Below are positions 48,701-60,700 of a DNA stretch of 64,000 nucleotides, one piece after another. Each line of letters begins with the position of its first letter. Positions within the stretch are counted from its first letter, which is position 1. The stretch comes from Emydura subglobosa (Eukaryota > Chordata > Testudines > Chelidae), in NCBI GenBank assembly GCA_007922225.1, contig ML679954.1, positions 21,641,743-21,705,742 of the forward strand, written 5' to 3'. The notes below the pieces were generated by a model. The model worked only from the letters and a program-made list of their open reading frames with translations, did no database searches and was not told where the DNA came from. Position numbers and translations under genes: made by a program.

Positions 48701-51700
48701 TACAAAGTTACAAAACTTTTTTTGCCAAAATTGCTCTATTTAGTTTTGTTATATAATAAAATAAGACAAATTGCAGTGCTTATTTATATACTATAAATAA
48801 ATCTGGCAAAGACTATATCTAGTAACCTATTTATACCCTAGTTAAAACTATATTAATGTAGCATACTGCTACACTTTATTTCCTATGCTAAGAAATTATT
48901 GAATATCATATGTATCCTAGTTATAGTTACACTGTATTCCCTGTACTAGAGCTACGCAGTACTGAGTAAATATTTAAGCACTTAACTGTGGTTTCATTTA
49001 ATAAATGTAAGTTATGTTATTTTTATTTTATATAACTTTGATACTGCAGTGATATACAAAAAGCCAAAAGTTTATTGAAGAGCTGATTATATAACTCTGT
49101 ATTTTGTATTTGGGTTTAGAAAGGTAGAGGGGAAAATATTTAGTCTTGGAATGCTGCTTGAAGACGTGAAAGAGAAAATTGATGACAATATATGCAGTCC
49201 ATGTCTATCTTTATTCACAACATCTCCTATGTCCCCTTCACTCACTCCATGTGAATCTGTGTGTTCATCCTGTTCTCTTCTTCCTGAGGTAACTCACCAA
49301 GTTCTATAATCTAGAGACCAAACTCTTTTTTCAGTTACACTTATGCAAATCCCATTAATTTTAAGGTAGTTGCGCAAGTGTACCCAAGGGGAGAATTTGT
49401 CCTTATGTTTCTAAGAGTGAGTATCTTGCTACAGTGCAGAATGTTAATTCAAGAAAGTAATATATCTTATTCCTGAAATTTAAACTTTAAAATAACTCAT
49501 TAGTCGTGTTGATCAAAACCTAAATATGTGACTACAACTGCACTGGGGAGAAAAGATTCCCAACCTCAGTGAAAAAAATTGCATTTGTTTTCAGAATCAC
49601 AAAAAACCAAAACATACTAATCTTTGCAAAAAATTAAAAGCAGTTTTTGCAGGTGAATCACTGTCATTTAAAAGAGAAAAGCTATGAAAATGTTGACTTT
49701 CTGCTTCAGTGAGAGTCATAAAAATCAGTTTGGCTCAAGGGATCAAATTCTTTTGTGCCACAGAAAGCTAGTGAAAATGGTAACATTTAGTCCTGGATCA
49801 TATGCTTACAAAGTGAAAATTTATGATTTCCTACTGTTCTACTTGTGACCAAAAATAGATTGTTAAATGCTTTCAAACTGTACTAATTGTTTGCAATATC
49901 ATATGAGTTCTGATAAGAGTCCTTCTCTTAATCCTGAATTGCATAGATATTCAAGAAATCTTGGGTTGCAGGATGCAGTTAGGAAATACAATACATGGTC
50001 ATTTATTGTGTCTTCTTGCTATCTATAATATGATTGTTTTGTACAGAGCCCTGTGGTGTCAAGTATTCGTGTTCCTCCAGAAAGGACAGCTATTAAAGTA
50101 AATTTTTTTAATAATGAAAGGAATGAAGGAGAGAATAGAAGTCATGCAATTGATGTGATTCCAAAGAAAACCAGTCAGCTTTCTTTACAAGATGACAATT
50201 CTGATCCTTTCCCTGAAGTGTAAGTGTTAAACTTGTGCTAGGTATTGAAGTTATTTACTAAAATGGATTTATAATTACTTACTAAATATGAAGACATTTA
50301 TTGAGCATATCTGATCAAATGTCCACTCAAAAGAATCTCACTAATTTCACTTGGTGTTAGATCATGCCACTGCATGACCTTGATTATCACCATAGATATT
50401 CAAGATGGAAAAGACCTATTGGGTGACCTAATCCAACCATCCTTCCAGTACACAATTATTCCCTTTAGTACATTTTTTAAAAACAGATTGAAGGTATATC
50501 AATATCCAAAATCACTACCTATTCCATTCTTTAGTGACTCAGCAGAGTATTAATATTTCTGTGAGTTATGTCTTTGTTGAACCTTGTCTTGTTGGAGAAT
50601 CACATGATACTAATCTTGTTAATGGGTTTAAAAAAACAGTATTTTTAAAGTGAAAATTGCTTTTTCCTTAGCCAGTTGGGATTACAAAAAAGAGATGCAT
50701 CTGCCTGTGTAAAAGGAATGGAGCCTCTGGAAAAAGCAGGACTACTAGCAAAAAAGCTTTCTTCAGATGTAATGGTACAAGATCTATTTTCATGTGTAAT
50801 TGAATTTTTTGGAAGAGCTTGTTTGGGTTTATTTTATCCAAGGAGGTAATTTATATTAGATTATATTCTAATGTCCCCAATGCTAAATTTGCACAAGGAA
50901 TCAACTCAACTGTTGTTGTTCTTGAAGTAGTACTGTAAATTAAAACATTGCTGTACAAATGCCAAGTAAGATGATTCAGGTTTAGGAATGTTGCTGTCAA
51001 AATTTGTGAAACATTCATGATGTGCTTCAATTTGAGGGGAGCTGTCCTGAAGAAAGTTGCATAGGCAACTACTGGATTTTAAATAGGATCATTTGTGCTT
51101 GTTTAGGACTGTGAGAAAAAAACCATGAATCCATGCCAGATCCTCTGAAATCTACACTAACAAAGTCATTTCACCTCTGTGTCTCAGTTTTCTTATCTAT
51201 AGAATGGTGATAATGTGCAGAAATTGTGCAGTCCATTTTATATAGCCTAGAATTGTGAGTGGATGATAAAACAACAAAAAGCATTGCTAAAGCCATAGAA
51301 AAATTATATCCAAATAGATGTGTTACTCACATTGTATTTCTTGAGAAGTACACAATAACATAAATAAGTGTATAAAAATCTTATGTTTTGGTTTGTGGTA
51401 CAGCAGTGCTTCCATGCACCTGAGGCAGACAATGGAGTTGGAGGCCTAGAATCCCATAGGCAGCTTACATTAAGTCAAAAATTTAACACTGATCAAGAAA
51501 ACCTAAAAGGGTAAGTGCTTTATGTATTTTGTTTTTTAATATTTTTAAACAGCCAAAATGAGTGTATGCATTCATGGATACATGTTTTGCTAATGAACTG
51601 TGTCTGAAATGCAATGCATTGTGGTGGCTTCAACTCAAAGTAAAGCAGATTGTCTTTGAACATATAAGAGTTAGCATGAGAAGATCTGGTTGGAAACAAT

Positions 51701-54700
51701 TATTGTGTCTTTACATTTTACACAGGCAATACATCACATGGGTGTGTAACACGGGGTTCTGTCTGGCCCCACAGTCGTGGCCCTTCTTTGGGCCCTGGCT
51801 CAGAGGAAGGCCACTACACCTTCCAAAAAGGGGAATGTTTGCTGCGAAATGAGTCTGGTGCCCCAGCCCTGAAGCAGAGCGGGCAGGCAAAGCAGTCTAT
51901 CGCCCTGGCCCTCAGGCAGGGCGGGTGAGCAAAGCAGTCTATCGCCCCGGCCCTCAGGCAGGGCGGGCGAGTAAAGCAGTGGTTCCAATTCGAGAGTGCA
52001 GGGAACGGTGCTCACTCTCTGGGTGGCAAGGGTAAGGGGGAGGGGAGGGAGATGCAGGCCCACCCAACTCCACTGCATCCCAGCCCAGGGCCCTAGCAGT
52101 GGCAAAGGCGTGCCACTAAGTCGGCGGGGCTCCTGATGCAACACGCCGACTGGAGCTTGCCACCGTCTCAGCCACCGTTATGGCCACCCCGGGCTACTTC
52201 CTCCCCGTATCCCCAGGTACCTGCATTTGTAGGTTCCTCAGAGTCACTGGGGTAGACTGCCCACGGCAGGCTCGCCAGTCCCTCAGCGTCCACCGACGGT
52301 AAGGCAGGAAGCTCCTCAGCTAGGGGCAGTTCCTCCGGGTCCCAGGGCTCAGGGAATGACTCGGCCTTTGGCAGCTCTTCAAGGTCCTGTCCCGTCTGAG
52401 GGAATGGCTCGGCCTCGGGGAGCTCCTCTAGGTCCGGTCCGGCCTCGGGAGAGGTCTCCCAGCCCTCCGGCTCAGGGAACTCCATCCAGTCACTAGGGCC
52501 TACAGGCTTGGCCCAGTCCAGGGGGCCTGTAGGCCTTGACCAGTCTAGGGGGCTGGGGTGCCCTACCTAGCCCTTAGCGGTTGGTCTCTTGGGCCGCTTC
52601 CGGGGTCTCTGCCCCGGGGGGTGTCGCTCCTGTCAGCGGCCCGGCCTAGTTCAGGCTTCAGCTGTAGCCGGCGGGGCCGCATGTCTGCCTCGGCAGCAGC
52701 TTCCTCCACTCTGAGCTGTGGGGCTTGCTTTTTGTAGTCTCAGTCTTGGCTGAGACTCCACCCCTCTGGTGCTGGATTGGTCGGCCAGCAGGCCGTATCG
52801 CGAGCCAGCCTCCCGGTTGCTGGGCAGACTGAGCTGCCGGCCCTTTCTCTGTCTGTCCCCGCAGTTGTGGCCCTTCTTCGGGCCCTGGCTTGGAGGAAGG
52901 CCACTTCACCGTTCTACAGGGTGGAATCCTGACCCCACTAAACATGGTAAAACTCCCTTTGACTTCAATGAAGATAGCATTTCACAAAGGGTACATCTTC
53001 ACTGATGGTGGCAAATTTGCTGCCGTCAGTTTGATCTATCCAGATTGATTGAGCAGTCAGTGAAGACCCGCTCAATTGATCCAGAAGTCGACTTGTTAAA
53101 ACCACCCCCTCAAGTGGTGCAGCACAGTGAAGATGCAGCACACAATGGAAGCTAAGAAATCGACAGGAGTTACGCAAGCTACTCCGTGTAGCTTGCGTAA
53201 CTCCCTTCGACTGCCGCCGAATTTTAAGGTAAGTGTAGACAAGGCCTTAGAGTGAAATTCAGCTCTGTCCAGAGGACGAGCACAGGGCCTGTTACGCTAC
53301 TTAAGTTCCACTTGCATGTTATTTTGTGGGCTTAAGTAGAGCATAGACCTTGGTTGCCCCCTGCACGGAAGTGAATTTTACCCATGGTAACCAAAAGTTA
53401 AGTCATAAATTGTTTCTACAAGCAAATTAAAATATTGGAGAAAAAAATCCAACATCCAGATTAAAAAAGGGACTTGCCAAAACAGTAACAAACACAAGGG
53501 AAAATATACATTTGTGTAGACTTTCAGTGTTAAGTTTGGTTGTTTTACTTACAGAAGTATTAATGTGATAAAAATACGCTGTCTTGTTTATTCAGGAGTT
53601 TAAACATCTGGCAGATGAACTCTCCACACAAAGCCAAACCTTACAATATTTTCAATTTGGAACATAAAATTATTCATCCAAATATGCAGCAAGAGCAAGG
53701 TAGGAGCAAGAAAAAAATGCGATGAGACTTTCAATTGTATTTAATAATTTGTATCATTTCATAACTCAGGTAGAACTCACCCACTATCCAATTCTTTCTT
53801 TTTTCCCTATCATTTTAGGAAATTTAGCACATCCCTCAGATCATTGTTTTTGTGGAAGGGTGGAAAACTGTCCAAATGAACATGATGCCACTCTACATCC
53901 CAAATGGAAAATACATTGGTCAAAAAAGGCAAAGAAAGAATTTTGTTCCTGTTCTGTCAAGAGGTGAGCATGTACTGACTAACCTCCATAAACTCCAAAA
54001 CAACACAAAACATTAACAAACTTCAAATATAGTCTGGATGGTGTTATTAGAGTACTGTCTAACCATTCAACCTTCAAACCATTGTACTTGTCTGTGTTCA
54101 TGTGTGCACATATATATAAATACACACACACATATAAGATTTCTTACGTGCTTTGCCAAATAGAGGTGGGATTACTCACATGCTTAACTTTCAGCATGTG
54201 TTTAAGTGCACTGCTGAATCAAGGTCTTAATGCCATGATCCATGCTATAATTCAAGGTGTAATATGATTTTTTCCCAAGATCAGACCATTTAGTGTGGAT
54301 ATATTTCCTATTATGAATAAATCTGTTTTTGCTGAATAATTAATTAATTTGGCAATATCAATAGGTCTTAATGCTCAAAAATTTTTCATATGATTGTTAA
54401 CATTTAATACAGGTCTTGTACTGTTTTTGTTTTTTACATGTAGAAATAAAAAGACAGAGGACAGAAAATCTGATAGAGAAAAGTCAAAATGTGAAAAGTA
54501 TTCAGTCTTCATTCAGGAAAAAGCAGTGGAACTAGATTTGTCAGGTACTAACCTTTGGCAGTAGAGATTGCATACAATGGCCAGAACTGTATATTTAACT
54601 ACTACTGACTCTTTATAGTACTTTGATGTTGTCTCACAAGACCTGCAGAGTATGAAGATCTTTATGGCCTTTTATCAAACTTTACTGGCTAGCCTACTAG

Positions 54701-57700
54701 AACCCTGTTTTTAAATAGGCTTTCAAAAAAGCACCCATAACATTTCCATGTGTAGAGTGGCACTGGGTTTGTATAAAATTCTGTTTTGCAAATGCATGTG
54801 CAGATTTTTGTAACTAATGCACTCCCAAATTTGGCACATCTCAGAGGACAGTTTGAAAACTTGGCACCTAAAGTATTTCAGAAATTCTGGGCCAGATTAT
54901 CTCTTCTTCCACAAAAAAAGAGTGGGGAGGTTTTCATGAGAAAATCTCTGTCCGGCATCCCTTGTCGAGATTATTCACCATCATTCTGCTGATGGGAAGA
55001 AGGGCAGAAATGCCATTTTCAAACCTCATGAATCTTTCATACAATCCTTGTGGCCCCCCCCCCCCCCCCCCCCCCCCCCCAGCTCCTTAACAGCAGCGTT
55101 CCATTGGAGCCACACTGCCAAGGATTTCCCCTGCCCCATTGGTAGAGCAGTTCCCAAGTCCCTCAGAAGTTCAGTTCACTTCTCTGGGGGCAGATGAAGG
55201 ACAATAGGTAGTCCTATTTCCAGCCAACCCTGACTCCACACCCTCCCGCTACACTGTCCAGGGTTGGGGATGGTACTGAGAAGGTGGGCGTAACCGTATG
55301 TGAATTGGAAGGCATGAGCTGTTTCTAGGTTTGATTTCAGATCAGAACATGTGGGCTTGTTGTTCCACCTAAATTCTAGGTTGCTTTTGCCCTTCTTTTC
55401 TCTGTCATGCCCTTCCATTTAGACACACATTTGTAAATTTACCTATGGTAATTGGTTCTTTACCTCTGTAATCAGTATTGTTATATGGATCATCTAGTAC
55501 AGGGTGTTATTTGAGTACCACACTCAGCACTGTCCGCCACTTTGTCTCTTTTGTGATCCCTTTGGTTTCCACTGGTTCTGGAGAGTCAGGTCCAAGCTTT
55601 AACAATTTTAAGGAAAAAAATTACTGAGTTTGACTTCAGTGGGACCACCTACCTTAAAACAGGAGGCTTGTCTTATGTAAAGACACAGTACTAACACTGG
55701 CGAGATCTGAGTTAAATTCCCAGCTTCAACACAGGCCTTCTATGTGACTTTGTGCAAATCTTTGCATCTCTCTGCCTCAGTTCCCCATCTGTAAAATGGA
55801 GATGATAATATTTCTGTGCATCACAAGGAGGTTGTGGGGAGAAATTCATTCATGTTTTTGAGGCGCTCAGATCCTAGGGTGCTGGCAGTACCTTTTGAGT
55901 ACCTAGATATAGTGCTGCAGCACTCAGCTAATGAGCTATAATATTTATATAAGACCTCTTTAATATAATTTTTGTTTTTAGGCAGTGATTCAGAAGACAG
56001 CTCATTCTGTGATTCATTTAATGAGTCACACAGTGATGAATTTCTGAAACACAGGACTGAAAATTACAAATCATGTAGAGTGGGATTAAAAGAACAAAGC
56101 AAAGGTATAGTGGTTTCATAGCTACTAAAACATGTTTATGTAGAGATGTTGTCTGCAGTGTAATATTTTACCTGTATCACTTGTTTGCAGGTCTCAGCTG
56201 CAGGTGCAATAGGGGAAACAGAGATTGGTTTAAACTTGGGAATTATAAAAAATTGGTTCAGTCCTGCACCGTATGTAGAAATAAAAACCTCAGTTCAACT
56301 CGTGAGTATAGTACGCTGTCAAAAAAGTTGCAAACCAAAAGCTAAATTTTATATGGCACAAAGCCACACTGCACATACCAGCATTGAGGTGAAGGGCCAC
56401 AGAAGTCAGTGCAGTTGCACTTACTCACTTACAGTGCACAGGCTGGTTTGACAAATCCAGCATAATACAGAGAGCTTGGATGGGAGAGATTGGCAAATCC
56501 ACTTTTTATACACACAGCTGAGTTGCCCTTTGAGAACTGTCCATGTACTTCCCTACTTGTAGGATGCACATGCATGCTTGAAGAGTTCCAGAGGGGTAGC
56601 CGTGTTAGTCTGTATACAGCAAAAACAACGAGAGTTCTGTGGCACTTTAAAAACTAACAAATTTAACTAGAACCCTGTAACAAAGCAAAGTCCTTTGGGA
56701 TCACACACCTGCTCTCATGTGTAAATGGAAGTGACTTACTGTAACTAGAGGTTTTTAGCAATGTGTGGTTCCTATCTATTTAATCTGTGAGTAGAATACA
56801 CATAGGGACCAGCACTTGAAGAAGATCTAAATATTTAGTTCCAAGACTACAAAAGGAGCAGCAGCCCATAGCCTAGCTTTACCTCAGTTCTTTCACAGCC
56901 ACAGTGGACCTTTCCATTTTTCACTTGGTGGGGGGATGACATTTCCAGTTTTCCACCAACATCTTCAAAATACCAAAGTCACAGGCACTATGACACCAAC
57001 TATCACTTGCTGTTGGCCCACCATGCAGTGTGGTCTAGAGAAATGAACTGGAATTCCTCAGTTCTTATTCCATCTCTGCCATTGACTTGTGTTACTTTCA
57101 GCAAGGCAGTGAGAGCCTGGTTTTCGGAAATGTTGGGTGCCCGAAGCTACTTTTGAAGTCTCTTAATTCTCTGCCTCAGTTTCCCCATCAGTACAGTGGA
57201 AATGAAGATACTTACCTGTTTCATAGGGCAAGAGGGAATATATATTAGGTAATGTTTGGGTATGTTGTTTGGAAATGTAAAGTGTTATGTAAGTGTTCCC
57301 TAGTATTAATGTATTTATTATGATCATGCTAAGTTGTCATTCCAGTATGCTTTCTCAATAGCCTTACAATACAGGGATTGGAATACAAATGTCTGCACTA
57401 GTTGTCAAAGAAACAAATGCACCAGGGAATCTGACAAGAATAATATTGGTAAATGATCACAGATTATCAGTCTTAATTGTGTTAAAAATATTTTGCTTGG
57501 CAGTTATGCATTATAGATCATGTGCAAACTTTTAAAAAACACTTTGTATAAATAGTATAATGAAATGTGCAATATTAAACTGAAGTCTGATCTGATCAAG
57601 GAATGGATTTCGCTAAAGAGGGGTGGGCAAGTGAGAGAGCTCAGCATTTTGAAACACTGCTGGAAAGATGACATGAGAAGCAAACATTGTACTCAGTGTG

Positions 57701-60700
57701 TTTGAGAAATGCATCTAGGGCTAGGCAATGGGCTAGGATCCCAAAGTGCTTCCCAAACTGTGTACATAGAGCACCAATGAAATGCACTTTGATATTGCAT
57801 AGTACATTGGAAAAGAATCGCACAGTGATCACAATCTTGGACTGTTTTCCCTTTCTGTTTTGACTTCCAGTTAGTGGGTACCTCAGAACATTATTAACCT
57901 ATTCAGAGGTAAAATATGGGCACTCCTTTCCATTTGTCTGTTTGATATTTAGGGGACCTCTTAAATCTCCATATAGAGCATGGGTTGAGGGGAGCTGTTA
58001 AAGAAATTGGCCTGACTTCCACAGAAGAGATGAATGAAATATATTGGGGATAGAAGGAGAAGAGACAAAAAAAAAAAAGAGATGAGAGGAGGATCAAGAT
58101 ACTTCACCTATACCGCTTCTTTCCCTGCCTTTTCCCTCCATTTCCTTTAATCTTTTTACTGTGTTCCTCCTCCTCCTCGTCTTTTGCTGTTTCAAGATTT
58201 GTTACTGTGCTCAGATCAATTTTCTAGAGCAATTATGAAGTAAAGGAGTTATTCCTAGAGATGATGTTGATGTATTTGCATGCAGTATTTCCAGCCTCAA
58301 ATATTTAAAAATTATGAGTGAGCCCCCCCAAAAAAGCTTGAGATTTTCAAACGGACAAGGTTGCTTACCAGAAACTGATGTTCTTCGAGATGTGTTGCTC
58401 ATGTCCATTCCAATATGGTGAGTGCACGCCACCGTGCATTGTTCCGGGAACGTTTTTCCCTTTAGCAGACCCCGTAGGGCCGGCTCTGGTGCCTCCTGGA
58501 GTCCTGTGCACATGCCGCGGTATATGAGGCACTGCCTGCCCTACGCCCCTTCAGTCCCTTCTTTCTGCCAACTCTGGCAGCAGGGACAGGGGGTGGGTTG
58601 TGGAATGGACATGAGCAACACATCTCGAAGAATATCAGTTACTGTAAGTAACCTTGTTTTCTTCTTTGAGTGATTGCGGACATTCCAATATAGGTGATTA
58701 ATAAGCAGTACCCTGGAGGTGAGTAGGAGTTACCAGTGAGCTGCCCTCAGCATGGCTCTGCCAAATCCCGCGTCCCCTCTCATCTGCTGAACGATGGCAT
58801 ATTGGGACGCGAAGGCATGCACCGACGACCAGGCAGTCCTGTAGGGGCACTCTCTCCAGGAAGGCTGTAGACGAGGCTTGAGCTCTGGTTGAGTGTGCTG
58901 TGATGGTTCCCAGAAGCGGCACCCTTGTCTGCTCAGAGCAGAACTTGATGCATGATGTAATCTGTTAGGCGATGCCCTGGGTGGAGACAGGTGAGCCTTT
59001 CATCCAGTACTTCGAATAACAAAGAAAGGGAATGGTACTTGCTGCGAGCAAGGCTAATTCCAGTTTGACTGTCATGGGCGGAAAGAAGGAACTGAGGGGG
59101 CATAGGGCCGGCAGTGCCTCATATACTGTGGCATGCGCGCAGGACTCCAGGGGGCACCAGAGCCGGCCCTACGGGGTCTGCTAAGGGGAAAAAAGTTCCC
59201 GGAATTATGCACGGTGGTGTGCACTCACCTATATTGGAATGGACATGAGCAATCACTTGAAGAAGAATGATACAATTTGAGTTCGTCATCTCATTTTTAA
59301 GCCTTTAGGGTACACTGAAGTCACAATTTCATTCTTTTTTCCACAATTATAAGGGCTAGAAATGTAATTTTTTAAATTAAATCTGAGATTTTCAAGTATT
59401 CAAACAACTTCTGCAACTGTGGCTTTAAGACAAACAGCAGTTATGATAAAGACATGATAAAATTAAGTGAGTTGGGAATGTTAGGTTTATTAAAGAAATC
59501 TCTCTTTTGGATATTGTTGTTGGTATTTTTCTAATGAAAATTAGAACTAGAGAAGGCATTTCCAACTTAGGCGTTTTTGCAGTGATTCCACTGACTGACT
59601 GGAGTTGCTGAGTTAGCAAATGTCAGGTCACACAAAGGATCCTAAGAGCAGAGGCTGTGGGATAGTAAACTGTTAAATTCCACAATGTGTTGTTGAACAG
59701 TTAGTATTTAACTGTAATTCATAGAGGTGGGAGAGGTACACTGTATGATGGTCTCTGGTAACATACCTAAAAACAGACTAACTGGCTCTGATCTTTTCAT
59801 ATTATGTGAGAGTAATTACATGCCTAATTTATCCGTTCCATTACTGCAGTTGTCCATGGTATCTGAGCATTTAAAAAACTAGCCCATTATGTCCTTTGTG
59901 CTAAATATAAAAGAGTGTAGTTTTCTATATATTTGTTATATTTGTTTACTCTAATGATGGCCTCCAAAATTTCAGTTTCTTCACAGGAGAAAAGAATTGC
60001 ACCTAATAGTGTTTGCACAAGTAAGCAACCAGATCAATTTGTCTACAGACTTTCTGACAAGTAAGTGTTACCAGTAGCTTTATATAAATTAGTACCACAG
60101 AAGATGTGATTATTAAAATAGTATGGGCCAAATTCACTAATGTCATAAGTGGACACAACTCATACCTGTACAATATGTTAGAATAGTAGTCACTAATGAA
60201 AGAAAAATATATAATGTAAATGCAAATTAGTACAGATTTTACTAATTTTTTCTGAAACTTTTCAATTACATGGAAAAACTAGAAATGTAGCTAATTTGTG
60301 TAGTCTAGTATCTAGTCAAGAGGTCTCTTTTCATTAACTAAATGTGTCATAATCATTCCAGCTAAGAAGCCTGGCAGTGACCAAATCATGTTGTCTGTAG
60401 CAATCATTGATATTGCAGTATTATTTATCCATCTCAGCTACGTCTTTTTTCTATTTCAGTGTAATATAGTCTAGCGTTTTTATTTTTAATAAGGAAAGAA
60501 CTCTTTAACTCCCTTGGTGCTTTGTGCCCTGAAAGTTGCAAGTGCTTTCCTACTTTTACCTGTTACTAATATTAAATTAGATCTGGAGTAAATGAAGTAG
60601 GATAGATTCTTAATTATAGTGTTGACAGTGTGTGTGAGGATGGGGAAGGTTGGCAAAGAAATGACATAAATGAAAAGCTTTTTAAGCTTCTCTCCTGCCC

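Noticed and set aside
52168..52485. Glu/Pro-rich 105-codon minus frame as a gene
   Set aside because: No domain, start context or splice support, and it lies inside a repeat-like insertion. Kept only as a note in the findings.
53819..57448. Classical zinc finger in AKNAD1
   Set aside because: Cys spacing does not fit C2H2, RING or LIM patterns; only a Cys-rich segment is claimed.
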